Shown: positions 7,475-16,711 of the stretch, one piece after another | How positions within the stretch are numbered: the stretch's first letter is position 1 | How the letters are laid out: every line of letters starts with the position of its first letter | NCBI GenBank assembly: GCA_016745075.1 | Contig: JADGDD010000015.1 | Span: 1-63,041 of the forward strand | Reading direction: 5' to 3' | DNA: 63,041 nucleotides | DNA from: Planctomycetota bacterium | GTDB taxonomy: Bacteria; Planctomycetota; UBA11346 | Position numbers and translations under genes: made by a program | The notes under the pieces: generated by a model | Seen by the model: only the letters and a program-made list of their open reading frames with translations | What the model was told of the DNA's origin: nothing | Database searches by the model: none

Positions 7475-7531
7475 GTGCTAAATTGGTTATGCTGGTCCTT
7501 GCTTCAGGTCATTTGCTCAGAGAATCCCTGA
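7475..7531 (+). CDS. possible 18-codon leader peptide of trpE with two Trp codons
   Basis: A GTG at 7475, with GGGAG six bases upstream, opens a frame of 18 codons. It reads roughly V-L-N-W-L-C-W and stops at TGA 7529-7531, one base before the trpE ATG. Two tryptophan codons in so short a frame directly before trpE recall trp leader peptides. No terminator lies between it and trpE, so classical attenuation is not supported. Translational coupling to trpE, which has only a weak ribosome-binding site of its own, is possible. It could also be chance. Confidence 0.3.
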   Translation: MLNWLCWSLLQVICSENP

Positions 7532-7532
7532 C

Positions 7533-9005
7533 ATGAGTGAATATCAGAGTTATGTTGAGCAAGGCTACAATTTTTTGCCAGTGATGCGTCGCTTGGTAGC
7601 AGATGACCTTACGCCGGTTGGCGTTTTGGGACGTTTGCGTGATCAGCCCAATAGTTTTCTTTTTGAAAGTGTGGTTGGTGGTGAAAGCCAAGCGCGTTAT
7701 AGTTTTGCTGGCTATGCCCCAAGTGAGCGACTTGTTGGAGATCTTAACTCTGTCAGTGTTACGCGGGCAGATGGCAGTACCGAAGTCTTAGCGGGTGATC
7801 CCTACGCAGCGGTTCGTACATATATGACCCAATTCAAGACCCCACGTATAGATGGCGTGCCTCGTTTTTCCGGTGGCCTTGTTGGCTATTTTGGTTATGA
7901 CACAGTGCGTTTGCTAGAACAGCTACCGGATATGCCAGAAGATGTATTAGGTTTACCAGATCTACACTTGGCGCGTTATGATACCATTATTGCTTTTGAT
8001 CACAGTTTTAATCACATTCTACTCATTGCTCATGCAGACCTACGTCATGGTGAAGCCCTAGAAGATGCTCTTGCAGCAGCAGAAGCTCGCTTGGATACCG
8101 TCGAGGCATGTATTCAAGAACCAGCAGCACTTGGCTTAATTCACCCGCAGGCAGCAACACCATTAACCTACACTCAACATACAACTCGTGAACGGTATGA
8201 AGAAACGGTATGTGCCTGCCAAGAATACATTAAAGCGGGTGATATTTTCCAAGTAGTGCCAAGTCAGCGTTTATCCGCAGATATATCCACAACGCCATTT
8301 CAAATATATCGGTCGGTGCGTAGCTTAAACCCAAGCCCATATTTATTCTGTTTACAATTTGATCATGCTGGAGAAAAAAATGCGCTCGTTGGTGCCAGCC
8401 CAGAAATTATGGTTCGGGTAGATGATGGTCGTGTAACTGTACGGCCAATTGCTGGAACTATTGGCCGTGGTGTAAACGAAGCAGAAGACGCTCTGCTTGC
8501 TCAACAATTACTGGCAGACCCAAAAGAACGGGCAGAACACGTGATGCTTATTGATTTAGGCCGTAATGATGTTGGCCGTGTTTCTCAACCGAGTAGCGTT
8601 GAATTAGTTGAACAAATGGTGATTGAAAAATATAGCCATGTTCAACATATTGTTAGTCATGTAGAAGGCGATTTGCGTACTGATATGGATGCGCTCGATG
8701 CATTGCGCCATTGCCATCCCGCAGGAACCGTTTCTGGTGCTCCCAAAATCCGTGCGATGGAAATTATCGATCAGATGGAACCCGTTAAACGCGGACCGTA
8801 TGCTGGCGCTGTGGGGTACTTAGATTTTAATGGGAATTTAGATACCTGCATAGCCTTGCGAACTGCTGTGGTCAACGGTAATAAAGTGCACGTTCAGGCT
8901 GGAGCTGGGGTGGTGGCAGACAGTAACCCTGCTAGTGAATATGAAGAAACGATGAAAAAAGCGCAGGCGATGTTGCAAGCCATTGCTCGTGCGGACCAAT
9001 TTTAG
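7533..9005 (+). CDS. trpE: anthranilate synthase component I
   Basis: Catalyses chorismate plus ammonia (from the TrpG glutaminase) to anthranilate, the first step of tryptophan synthesis, in the cytoplasm. The 490-residue length is typical. The N-terminal domain has LFES at 43-46, where the feedback-inhibitor site LLES lies in the family. The C-terminal chorismate-binding domain has RPIAGTIGRG, LIDLGRNDVGRV and AGTVSGAPKIRAMEI, then GPYAGAVGY and TCIALRT. These favour TrpE over PabB or isochorismate synthase. trpG and the rest of the pathway are not in the window. The gene is followed after one base by a glycoside hydrolase gene, an unusual partner. Confidence 0.92.
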   Translation: MSEYQSYVEQGYNFLPVMRRLVADDLTPVGVLGRLRDQPNSFLFESVVGGESQARYSFAGYAPSERLVGDLNSVSVTRADGSTEVLAGDPYAAVRTYMTQFKTPRIDGVPRFSGGLVGYFGYDTVRLLEQLPDMPEDVLGLPDLHLARYDTIIAFDHSFNHILLIAHADLRHGEALEDALAAAEARLDTVEACIQEPAALGLIHPQAATPLTYTQHTTRERYEETVCACQEYIKAGDIFQVVPSQRLSADISTTPFQIYRSVRSLNPSPYLFCLQFDHAGEKNALVGASPEIMVRVDDGRVTVRPIAGTIGRGVNEAEDALLAQQLLADPKERAEHVMLIDLGRNDVGRVSQPSSVELVEQMVIEKYSHVQHIVSHVEGDLRTDMDALDALRHCHPAGTVSGAPKIRAMEIIDQMEPVKRGPYAGAVGYLDFNGNLDTCIALRTAVVNGNKVHVQAGAGVVADSNPASEYEETMKKAQAMLQAIARADQF

Positions 9006-9006
9006 T

Positions 9007-10854
9007 ATGTTAACGTGGTCTGTTTCGGAAACACCTGCTTGTTTGCATGCCGCACTGCGTCGATTGGCAGATTTTCACGCACTTCAGGAATTGTCTGATT
9101 CTGCTTCTGAACAACCAACGTTAACCTTTCGCCAATGGCAAGAACAAGGTGTTTGCTGTCAGCAGTCTAATCAAGGTTTCAAGATTTCTTTTGATACAGT
9201 GCGCCATGCGCTGCGTGGTGTGGGCAATGCTTTATCTGGTCTACTAACAACTGTGCCAGAATATATTCCGTTTTCGTCTTTTGGTATTATGCAAGATTGT
9301 TCGCGTAATGCGGTGTTATTGCCAGAAGAGTTTGAGCGATGGTTATGCCGTCTGTCTTTGCTCGGATACAACATGGCTATGTTGTATACGGAAGATACTT
9401 ACCAATTATCAGGCGAACCACTGTTTGGTTATCAACGTGGTGCTTTGAGTGCAGAAGATATTCGTCATATCGATGCGTATGCGTCAGAATTGGGCATAGA
9501 AATTATTGCCTGTTTTCAAACACTTGGTCATATGGAACAAGTGCTGAAATGGAAAGCCTATAACGCTGTAAAAGATGATGGCAGTGTGCTGTTGTGCGAG
9601 AGTGAACAGACTTATGAGTTAATCGAAAAAATGCTCGTATCTTGGAAAGAATCATTAACAACCAATCGCGTCCATATTGGTATGGATGAAGCATGGGGGC
9701 TTGGTCGTGGCTCTTATTTAAAACAGCACGGCTATGTTGATGGTTTTGAATTATTTAACCGTCACTTATTACGGGTAAAATCTTTGTGTGATAAACACGG
9801 TTTGCAGCCAATGATTTGGTCTGACATGTACTTTAGTTTGGGAAGTGTTAGTAATAATTATTATGACCCAGCATCACGAGTGCCAGCAGCAGCCATCGCC
9901 AGTATTCCCAAAGGCGTACCACTAGTGTACTGGGATTATTATCATGATAATCCAGATTTTTATGCAGATTTTATTCGCCGTCATAAAGAACTTGGGGTTG
10001 GTGATCCCGTTATGGCCAGCGGTATTACGTCGTGGTTATGTCCATGGTATGATAAAAATCATGTGAATAAAAATGTACCAGCCTGTGTTGCGGCTAGTCG
10101 TGAAGCAGGTCTTCAGGAAATATTTTTCACCATGTGGGGTGATGATGGAGATTATTGTCATCGGGATAGTGTGTGGAATGGTTTGGCTCTGGCGGCAGAA
10201 CATGCGATACATGGTCATGCTGTGGAAGATGTTTTACAGCAGCGTGTGCTGGGGGTTTGCGGTTTGGATTATGCTGCACAAGCACGTGCCGCAGATATGA
10301 ACCACGTTGAAGGTATGGAAGCAGTATCCTTAATATGGGATGACCCCTTATTGGCTCTCTATGCAAAACGCCATGAAGTAGCTCGGCCTGGTGTGTGCCA
10401 ACGTGCTGAACAATTCTACCGTGCAGTCTTGAGCGACCTCAATGAGCATACAGATCATGGTATTCAGCATGCTTGTACAGTACTGCGTTTGTGTGCAGAA
10501 AAATGTGGTTGGACGTGGCGTTTATTATCCTGCTATCAACAGCACGATATTGTTGGTTTACAAGAGCTACGAGATAAATATATTCCTGCCTGTCGGGAAG
10601 CTGTTCGTGCCTATGCTGATTCTATGCGTGCTTATTGGATAGAGAGACATACTCCATTTGGACTGGAAGTCTTGCAAATTCGTCTTGGTGGACAAATTGA
10701 ACGATGGAATGAATGCGAACGTCGTTTAGATGCTTATATCGCAGGAACAGTAACGAACATTCCAGAATTACACCATATTCAAGGGATAAGTGCAGACGAA
10801 AGTGAGCAGCCAAGGAAATTCAAAGATCTTGGTGTAGCCACCAGTTGTTTCTAA
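9007..10854 (+). CDS. GH20-like beta-N-acetylhexosaminidase
   Basis: Probable exo-acting glycoside hydrolase of family 20 type, removing terminal N-acetylhexosamine or glucosamine residues. A TIM-barrel core runs from about residue 85. It includes LLGYNMAMLYTED, a GHMEQVLKW strand, and HIGMDEAWGLGRG, whose D227-E228 pair is the expected catalytic Asp-Glu of GH20 enzymes. A WSDMYF strand follows at about 280. The remaining C-terminal 300 residues are helical and less conserved. No signal peptide is seen, so it is probably cytoplasmic and acts on imported oligosaccharides. I chose the ATG at 9007, one base after the trpE stop, over an in-frame TTG at 8983 inside trpE. It is the first gene of a sugar-handling run; exact substrate is unknown. 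Confidence 0.78.
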   Translation: MLTWSVSETPACLHAALRRLADFHALQELSDSASEQPTLTFRQWQEQGVCCQQSNQGFKISFDTVRHALRGVGNALSGLLTTVPEYIPFSSFGIMQDCSRNAVLLPEEFERWLCRLSLLGYNMAMLYTEDTYQLSGEPLFGYQRGALSAEDIRHIDAYASELGIEIIACFQTLGHMEQVLKWKAYNAVKDDGSVLLCESEQTYELIEKMLVSWKESLTTNRVHIGMDEAWGLGRGSYLKQHGYVDGFELFNRHLLRVKSLCDKHGLQPMIWSDMYFSLGSVSNNYYDPASRVPAAAIASIPKGVPLVYWDYYHDNPDFYADFIRRHKELGVGDPVMASGITSWLCPWYDKNHVNKNVPACVAASREAGLQEIFFTMWGDDGDYCHRDSVWNGLALAAEHAIHGHAVEDVLQQRVLGVCGLDYAAQARAADMNHVEGMEAVSLIWDDPLLALYAKRHEVARPGVCQRAEQFYRAVLSDLNEHTDHGIQHACTVLRLCAEKCGWTWRLLSCYQQHDIVGLQELRDKYIPACREAVRAYADSMRAYWIERHTPFGLEVLQIRLGGQIERWNECERRLDAYIAGTVTNIPELHHIQGISADESEQPRKFKDLGVATSCF

Positions 10855-10866
10855 GAGGAAATATTT

Positions 10867-12345
10867 ATGCCGATAGCTGTATTAGATGTAGGAAAGACGA
10901 ATAAAAAACTTATTATTTTCTCAGACGAGATGAAAATATTGGATTCTCAATATAAAAACTTTCCTGCCAACGAATCTGGTTCTATTCATTTTGAACAAGC
11001 AGAAGAAACGAAAGCATGGTTTTTAGCAACATTACAAGAATATGCGCAAAAGTACCATATTTGTGCAGTGTCTATTACAACTCATGGTGGCACCTACGCC
11101 TGTTTAAATAAAGCAGGAGCATTGTGTTGTCCGGTTGTTGCCTATACTTCTCAGCCAGATGCAAGCGTATACCAATCATTTTATAAGAAATTTGGTGATC
11201 CGCGTTCTTTGCATCAAGAATTTGCAACGCCCGCATTTGGTGGTCTTGTTAACCTTGCCTTGGGTATGTATTACGTTCAAACAGCTTACAAAGAAGCCTT
11301 TGCGCAGTGTACCGACATTGTCTGTTTTCCACAGTACTTTGCCCATGCTTTAACTGGTGTTGTTGGAGCTGAACCAACCTCAGCCGCTTGTCATTCATAT
11401 CTTTGGGATTTTAAAAAACGTGATTGGTCACGTATTACGGATGGCTTGGGAATACGTCATCTGTTGCCCGCAACCGTACAGCCATCTGCTGTCGTTCTTG
11501 GAACGGTGAGTCAAGCATGTGCGTCTGAATTGGGTTTGCCAGAAGACTGTGTGGTAACGCATGGCGTGCATGATTCTAATGCCTCCTTAGTGCCGTATTT
11601 AATTAAAAGTGCAGGCGCTGTAGACAAGGGTTTTGTTTTAAATTCTACTGGAACATGGTGTGTATTAATGTGCCCAGCTACAGATACGTCTTTGAGTGAA
11701 AGTGATTTAGACCGTGGGGTATTTTATAATATAAATGTTTTTAAAGAACCTGTAAAAACAGCTCTTTTTATGGGTGGAAAAGAACATGATACTTGGATTG
11801 ATGCCTTCAAACAATTGGGAGACTTTCACTTTCCAGATTACAACCCAGAACACTACCAACAATTTATTAGCACAGCAAACCGTTTTATCGCACCAGGTGT
11901 CGCTGTTGATACTGGCCCTTTTCCGCAGTCTCAATCCCGATTTATAAAAGATGGCGTGAGCTATACGCTTGATACGCTGGTAGATGCTCAAGAAAACGTA
12001 GAAGAATTATACGTGGCTTTAAATTGTTCTTTGGCTATTCAAACGGCAATTATGTTAAAACAGGTTGGGTATGAGCCGGGTATGCGTATTTATATAGAAG
12101 GTGGCTTTAGAAAAAATCATGCGTATCAAGCTTTGCTGACGGCCTTAATTCCAGATGCGGAATGTGTGCTATCTGATATTACTGAAGCAACGGCGTATGG
12201 TGCTGGTTTGCTTGCTCAATCGGCAATGAGTGGTTCTGAATTAAAGAATCTTAACGTTGATATTATGTGTGAAGTAATTCCTCCGACTTCATTTGTTGAT
12301 CTTGATACATATGTGGAAGCATTCTCACGGGAGATTTCGTCATGA
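10867..12345 (+). CDS. FGGY-family carbohydrate kinase
   Basis: ATP-dependent sugar kinase of the FGGY family (the rhamnulokinase, fuculokinase and xylulokinase group), cytoplasmic. The first phosphate-binding motif is DVGKTNKK at residues 6-13. THGGTYACLN follows the first domain. The catalytic base is probably D236 in GVHDSNAS. The second ATP-binding region is NSTGTWCVL, and IEGGFRKNHAYQ lies near the C-terminus. At 492 residues the length is normal. It starts 12 bases after the hexosaminidase, with a weak AAGAGGAAA site, and its end overlaps the next gene by ATGA. The context points to a sugar released by the upstream hydrolase, but the family often phosphorylates ketoses or deoxysugars, so the substrate is open. 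Confidence 0.85.
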   Translation: MPIAVLDVGKTNKKLIIFSDEMKILDSQYKNFPANESGSIHFEQAEETKAWFLATLQEYAQKYHICAVSITTHGGTYACLNKAGALCCPVVAYTSQPDASVYQSFYKKFGDPRSLHQEFATPAFGGLVNLALGMYYVQTAYKEAFAQCTDIVCFPQYFAHALTGVVGAEPTSAACHSYLWDFKKRDWSRITDGLGIRHLLPATVQPSAVVLGTVSQACASELGLPEDCVVTHGVHDSNASLVPYLIKSAGAVDKGFVLNSTGTWCVLMCPATDTSLSESDLDRGVFYNINVFKEPVKTALFMGGKEHDTWIDAFKQLGDFHFPDYNPEHYQQFISTANRFIAPGVAVDTGPFPQSQSRFIKDGVSYTLDTLVDAQENVEELYVALNCSLAIQTAIMLKQVGYEPGMRIYIEGGFRKNHAYQALLTALIPDAECVLSDITEATAYGAGLLAQSAMSGSELKNLNVDIMCEVIPPTSFVDLDTYVEAFSREISS

Positions 12346-13043
12346 ATAAACCAGTAGCCCTTATTACCGGAGCATCCGCAGGTATTGGCGCAGCAACTGC
12401 GCGGTTATTAGCGGCAACTCATCATATTTTTTTAGTGGCTCGTAGAGAAGAACGGCTTGCAGAGCTTGTCCAAGCCATTCAGGCCGAGGGAGGTACTGCG
12501 GAATATTATGCAGGAGATATTGCTGCGGATGGTACGTTGGACACAATAGTGGAACAATGCCAGTTACGGTGTGGTCGTTTGGATGTGCTTATTCATAATG
12601 CAGGCTTTTTTAATACCGGTGCTGTTGGTGCATACGAAGAAGATCAATTACGTCGCATGTGGGAATTACATGTACATGTGCCGATGATGTTGACGCAGAA
12701 AATGTTACCATTATTGCAGTCAGATAATGGCGGCACTATTGTTGCTATTTCAAGTATTGCTGCTCAATCAACATTTACTGGCTGTGGCCCATATAGCGCC
12801 AGCAAAGCTGCTTTAGAACGATGGGCCTGTATTACGCGAGAAGAATTACGTGAAGCCAATATTCGAGTGAGCCTTGTTGCTCCCGGTGCGACGAGTACTG
12901 AAATATGGGGTGACGCAGATGTGAACCGTACGCGTATGTGCAGTGCAGAAGATGTTGCTCAGGCGATTTGTTATAGCATACAGGCACCGGCTGCGGCTAG
13001 TGTAGATACCATCACCATTACTCCTTCCTGTGGACCACTCTAA
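12342..13043 (+). CDS. short-chain dehydrogenase/reductase
   Basis: NAD(P)-dependent oxidoreductase of the classical SDR family, cytoplasmic. The nucleotide-binding TGASAGIG lies near residue 9, NAG near 84, and the catalytic set S138, Y151, K155 is complete (YSASK). An arginine in ARREER after beta-2 suggests a preference for NADP. The 233-residue length is typical. The start overlaps the upstream kinase stop as ATGA and the end overlaps the next start as TAATG, so all are translated as one operon. It presumably oxidises or reduces a sugar or sugar alcohol in the same pathway; that is inference from position. Confidence 0.87.
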   Translation: MNKPVALITGASAGIGAATARLLAATHHIFLVARREERLAELVQAIQAEGGTAEYYAGDIAADGTLDTIVEQCQLRCGRLDVLIHNAGFFNTGAVGAYEEDQLRRMWELHVHVPMMLTQKMLPLLQSDNGGTIVAISSIAAQSTFTGCGPYSASKAALERWACITREELREANIRVSLVAPGATSTEIWGDADVNRTRMCSAEDVAQAICYSIQAPAAASVDTITITPSCGPL

Positions 13044-13681
13044 TGCGATATGATGCAGCTTTATTTGATATGGACGGAACGCTTGTAGACAGCGAGCGTA
13101 TGTACGGTATTTCCCTGAGTCGCTCCTTAAAAGAAAGAGATTATATTCTTGATGAAGAGCAGGCTGTGCAGCTCATCTATGGCCGTGCTTGGTGTGATGT
13201 GTATAAAGATTTACAGGAGATTTTTCCTGATCTCGTGGTTGGCATAGATGAACTGGACCAAATGTTATTGGTTCATTTTCATGCTTTGCAAAAAGAAAGC
13301 CCAGAAGACTTTATTATTTCAGGGTCACGCATTCTCTTGAAGAAATTGGCCCAGCAAATGCCTGTTGTTATTGTTTCTGGGTCTACACGTCAACATTTGG
13401 CTCATTTTATTGCGCTTTTAGAGATAGCAGATGATATTCAGTTTTATATTGGTTCAGAAGATTACGCGCAGGGTAAACCATCACCAGAACCATATCTGCA
13501 AGCAGCAGAACGTTTAGGGGTTTTACCGGAGCGTTGTGTTGTTTTTGAAGACTCGCATGTTGGAGTGCTGGCAGCAAAAGCAGCCGGTACGCATTGTGTA
13601 GCCTTACAACGTCCCGGTTGTTTTATGCAAGATGTGTCTACAGCAGATCATATTGTTGAAGATTTGGGGCAGTGGGCATGA
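13043..13681 (+). CDS. HAD-superfamily sugar phosphatase or phosphomutase
   Basis: Haloacid-dehalogenase-fold phosphotransferase of the beta-phosphoglucomutase/phosphatase group. Motif I is FDMDGTLVDSE with nucleophile D9 and acid/base D11. VSGSTR is motif II, GKPSPEPY supplies the motif III lysine, and VFEDSHVG is motif IV. A helical cap lies between residues 15 and 85. It has 212 residues, normal for the family. It starts in a one-base overlap with the SDR gene and ends overlapping the metallophosphoesterase start. It probably dephosphorylates or isomerises a sugar phosphate made by the kinase, but many members are promiscuous. Confidence 0.85.
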   Translation: MRYDAALFDMDGTLVDSERMYGISLSRSLKERDYILDEEQAVQLIYGRAWCDVYKDLQEIFPDLVVGIDELDQMLLVHFHALQKESPEDFIISGSRILLKKLAQQMPVVIVSGSTRQHLAHFIALLEIADDIQFYIGSEDYAQGKPSPEPYLQAAERLGVLPERCVVFEDSHVGVLAAKAAGTHCVALQRPGCFMQDVSTADHIVEDLGQWA

Positions 13682-14574
13682 GCGCTTTATCATTTCGTGC
13701 AGACGGTTCTTTTCATGTGCTTCAATTTACCGATTTGCATTTTGGTCATAGCGTTGATGAAGATCAGTGTATCGCTGAATTATTTCAGAAACATGTGCGC
13801 AAACAACAGCCAGATCTTATTGTGATTACAGGTGATTTAATTAGTGGGTATGATTATAAAGGGGCGGATCTTTCTGCTTATGATGAAGGCGCGAAACCCG
13901 GTTATTTAACGACAACAAAAAATAGTATAGATGTTTGGCGAGCTTTCTGTGATGTAGTTGAATCGACAGGTTGTCCATGGACCTTTGTCTTTGGTAATCA
14001 TGATGATGATGGAAATACAACAAAGGAAGAACTTTTTTCGATCGCTGCATCGTACCCATCTTGTTTGGCACAACATCAAGGAAACGAACCTGAGCGTGTT
14101 GGTGATCACGTACTTGCTGTAGATGAGGCTCGTTTGGTGTTTGTTGATTCGGGTCGAGAAAGCACCGTGTCAGGTACAGGCCGTTGGCCTTGGGTACAGT
14201 TAGGCCAAGTACAGTGGTTTCGTGAACGTATGACAGAAAAACAAGCTGGTGCTCCTGTACTGGTGTTCCAGCATATCCCATTACCTGAATGTCATGTCGT
14301 AGAAGAATATGCTGGTCAGATGCAGGAAGCGATTTGTGCTCCACAAATAAATAGCGGTTTTTTTGCGGCATTGCTAGAAGCTCAGGATGTAAAAGCTGTT
14401 TTCTTTGGTCATGACCATATCAATGATGGGCTTGGCGCTTATTGTGGCATCGAGCTGGTCTATGGCTGCTCTTTTGGCTTTGGTGAGTATTGTTTGCCAG
14501 AAAGCAGGACCGATGTGCGCTCTATTGTGTTGCAGGCAGATGGACAGCTTACGACTGATCTGGTATCGTTCTAG
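13678..14574 (+). CDS. calcineurin-like metallophosphoesterase
   Basis: Two-metal phosphoesterase. All the family motifs are visible: FTDLHFG near the start, GDLISG, FGNHDDDG, FQHIPLPE and GHDHIND near the C-terminus. These supply the Asp, His and Asn metal ligands. The arrangement resembles the Icc/purple-acid-phosphatase-like group found in some sugar operons. I use the ATG at 13678, which forms ATGA with the preceding stop, rather than the in-frame GTG at 13672. No signal peptide is seen. It is the last gene of the coupled run that begins at 9007; the substrate is unknown. Confidence 0.85.
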   Translation: MSALSFRADGSFHVLQFTDLHFGHSVDEDQCIAELFQKHVRKQQPDLIVITGDLISGYDYKGADLSAYDEGAKPGYLTTTKNSIDVWRAFCDVVESTGCPWTFVFGNHDDDGNTTKEELFSIAASYPSCLAQHQGNEPERVGDHVLAVDEARLVFVDSGRESTVSGTGRWPWVQLGQVQWFRERMTEKQAGAPVLVFQHIPLPECHVVEEYAGQMQEAICAPQINSGFFAALLEAQDVKAVFFGHDHINDGLGAYCGIELVYGCSFGFGEYCLPESRTDVRSIVLQADGQLTTDLVSF

Positions 14575-14776
14575 CTTTTGTCGTATCTGAGTTGCTGATG
14601 ACAGGTGATACGCGTACCGTTATCTCGGCGAGTGTCTCTGTTGCGTTGCTTTGTCATTGTGTTAGAAAACCATCGATTGATTGACCGTTTTTTGTTGTGC
14701 CAGCTTTCGATAAGCAGTGGACGGCATGGGTGGAAAGTCTTTTTGTCTCCAGTGTTGCTGTAAAAGGAATAGAATT
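14575..14776 (+). other. intergenic leader of the PfkB kinase gene
   Basis: About 200 bases without a coding signal. I see no clear terminator for the upstream operon. The only firm element is the AAGGA ribosome-binding site at 14764-14768. Confidence 0.5.
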
Positions 14777-15883
14777 ATGGGTACTGATATGAAAAAATAT
14801 GTTGATTACATTAATAACCTCAGTGGAAACATACTACTTGGATGTGATGGTTTCATTGATGAAGTGTTTGAAATTGTTGATGTGCGAGAAAGCTTAACGG
14901 AATATACCGCTATAGATGTTTTGAAGAATCTTGGAGAGCTGATTGTAAAAAGGGCTGATGGTGGCATTGGTCTTGAAATCGTAGAAAAACGACGCTGTTC
15001 CGGTGGCTTTACGCCAAATGTCGGTCGGGTTCCTGCAATTTTAGGATTAAACCCAACGATGCTTGGCTTGTACGGTGAAAATGAAATTGATTCTGCTTTT
15101 GAAGAGTTCAAAGATAATTCAACGGTCATTTCTCTTGGTGATTCCGCTTTGACACTCGTTTTTGAGTTTACTGATGGCAAGCTTATGATGAGCGCTATCA
15201 AGACCGTGGCGAACCTGACATGGAATGATATTGTGGCACACTTTGGTGAAGAGGGACTGAAAGAACTCTTTGCCGGTCAAGATATAGTTGGCCTCGGCTA
15301 TTGGTCGTTTACTCCAGATTTTGAAAATATCTTGAAGGGTTATATTGCTCAGTTTGATGCGGAAAATCCACCGAAGCGCATGTTTTTTGATCTTGCTGAT
15401 GTGAAGAAGAAGACCGAAGAGTCTTTGCGAGAAACATTGAAGCTATTGAAAAAATATAACGAGCAAATTCCTATGAGCTTGAGCTTGAATGAGCATGAAG
15501 GCGCAGACTTATTCGCATTATATGGCATGAAGAGTTGTATCGAAGAAAAAGATAAGCCAGCTCAAGTGGCTGCTGATTTAGCACAATTACGAGAAGTAGT
15601 TGGTATCGATGAGATTGTTGTGCACACGCCACATTTTGGCGCAGTCGCAAGCGCCACCGAAGGCGAAGCCTATGCATTGCAAGAGCATCAAACAAATGTT
15701 ATTCGCACAGCCGGTGCCGGTGACTCTTTTAATGGCGGGTATGTGAGTGCCTCTCTTGGAGATTTGTCTCTGAAAGAGCGCCTTGTTATTGCAAATGCGA
15801 CAACGGCTTTCTTTGTGACACACGCAACCACCCCTAATAAAGAAGAAATGATTGCGCAAATTGAAAAGGCTTCTGATAAATAA
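14777..15883 (+). CDS. PfkB-family sugar kinase
   Basis: ATP-dependent kinase of the ribokinase/PfkB family. The C-terminal signature GAGDSFNGGYVSA contains the catalytic base D316, and FGAVASA lies before it. The N-terminal sugar-binding region has CDGFIDEV and a glycine-rich CSGGFTPNVGR, the usual family position for NxGG-type motifs. I chose the ATG at 14777, eight bases after AAGGA. A longer in-frame start at 14717 adds a Cys-rich segment without a ribosome-binding site, and an ATG at 14789 is also possible. The gene converges on the isomerase gene at 15896 with only 12 bases between stops. Its sugar substrate cannot be read from sequence. Confidence 0.85.
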   Translation: MGTDMKKYVDYINNLSGNILLGCDGFIDEVFEIVDVRESLTEYTAIDVLKNLGELIVKRADGGIGLEIVEKRRCSGGFTPNVGRVPAILGLNPTMLGLYGENEIDSAFEEFKDNSTVISLGDSALTLVFEFTDGKLMMSAIKTVANLTWNDIVAHFGEEGLKELFAGQDIVGLGYWSFTPDFENILKGYIAQFDAENPPKRMFFDLADVKKKTEESLRETLKLLKKYNEQIPMSLSLNEHEGADLFALYGMKSCIEEKDKPAQVAADLAQLREVVGIDEIVVHTPHFGAVASATEGEAYALQEHQTNVIRTAGAGDSFNGGYVSASLGDLSLKERLVIANATTAFFVTHATTPNKEEMIAQIEKASDK

Positions 15884-15895
15884 AAGCCCTATGTA

Positions 15896-16711
15896 TTAGA
15901 GCATAAGCCTGTCGCGAATAAGGTCGCGCAGGCGCATGGCATCATCGGTGTAGTCATGTGGATCATTCGGGAGTTGTAAATATTCTACACTTATACTCCC
16001 CTTAAAGTCAGCGTCTTTAAGGGTGTTGAGAAACCAATCAAAATCAAGGGTGCCTGCACCAAAAGGTGTTTGTAATTTACCTGGAGCGGCATCACGTAAG
16101 TGTATGTGAGTGGTTTTTGGAATCATCCATTCTGTTTCGCGGATGTCTTTACCCTGCATAATAAAATGAGTTGGATCTAAGGTTAATGAAAGCTCAGGAA
16201 TGGCATCGCATATCTGTCTCGCTTCGTCAATCGTTTCTATAGGGCCGTTGGTGTGCGCTTCTAATGCAAATGAAAGATTCTGTTTTTCTGCAAAAATAAG
16301 TTGTTCCTGTAGAGTCTTGACGCAATCGGCAAAGGCATCACTCCAGCTTCGCCCCTGATCTTTTTGCAGGGGTTGAATAGTGGCGGTCGTAAAATCATAA
16401 TATTTCATAAGGCGAGCAGTTGCAGCCCATTCTTCATGACGGATGCGGCAAGCCTCTGCTGAGCGGTCATGTAATTGCACGGTTGTACCATTATTGGTTG
16501 CGCCAATGGAAAGCTGGTGTTTGTCGAGTAACCTATCTAGCTCAGCAATGGTCTGGTCCCAATGTTCGTGGAGATCGCGTGGGTTTATATGGAACCACTG
16601 GCCAATGGTGAGTAAGTCTATTGTAGTAAAACCACAGGCAGCGATAGCTTGTAGAGCACTATCAAGGTTTTCAGCGCTACGCAGTGAGGTGGAACAAAGA
16701 AGAGTTATCAT
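15896..16711 (-). CDS. sugar phosphate isomerase/epimerase (TIM barrel)
   Basis: Member of the xylose-isomerase-like / AP-endonuclease-2 TIM-barrel family, usually metal-dependent sugar isomerases or epimerases. The pattern is visible as TLLCSTSLRS at the start, then FALEAHTNGP, LTLDPTHFIMQGKD, THIHLRDA and ISVEYLQ. These supply the usual Glu, Asp, His and Glu metal ligands at barrel strand ends. At 271 residues it is the normal size. It is the last gene of a three-gene minus-strand operon and its start overlaps the oxidoreductase stop by four bases. It likely acts on the product of the neighbouring oxidoreductase. Confidence 0.82.
   Translation of the reverse strand: MITLLCSTSLRSAENLDSALQAIAACGFTTIDLLTIGQWFHINPRDLHEHWDQTIAELDRLLDKHQLSIGATNNGTTVQLHDRSAEACRIRHEEWAATARLMKYYDFTTATIQPLQKDQGRSWSDAFADCVKTLQEQLIFAEKQNLSFALEAHTNGPIETIDEARQICDAIPELSLTLDPTHFIMQGKDIRETEWMIPKTTHIHLRDAAPGKLQTPFGAGTLDFDWFLNTLKDADFKGSISVEYLQLPNDPHDYTDDAMRLRDLIRDRLML

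Noticed and set aside
13841..14371. 176-codon open frame antisense to the metallophosphoesterase gene
   Set aside because: The sense strand has all metallophosphoesterase motifs; the antisense product is His/Gln-rich without any family pattern.
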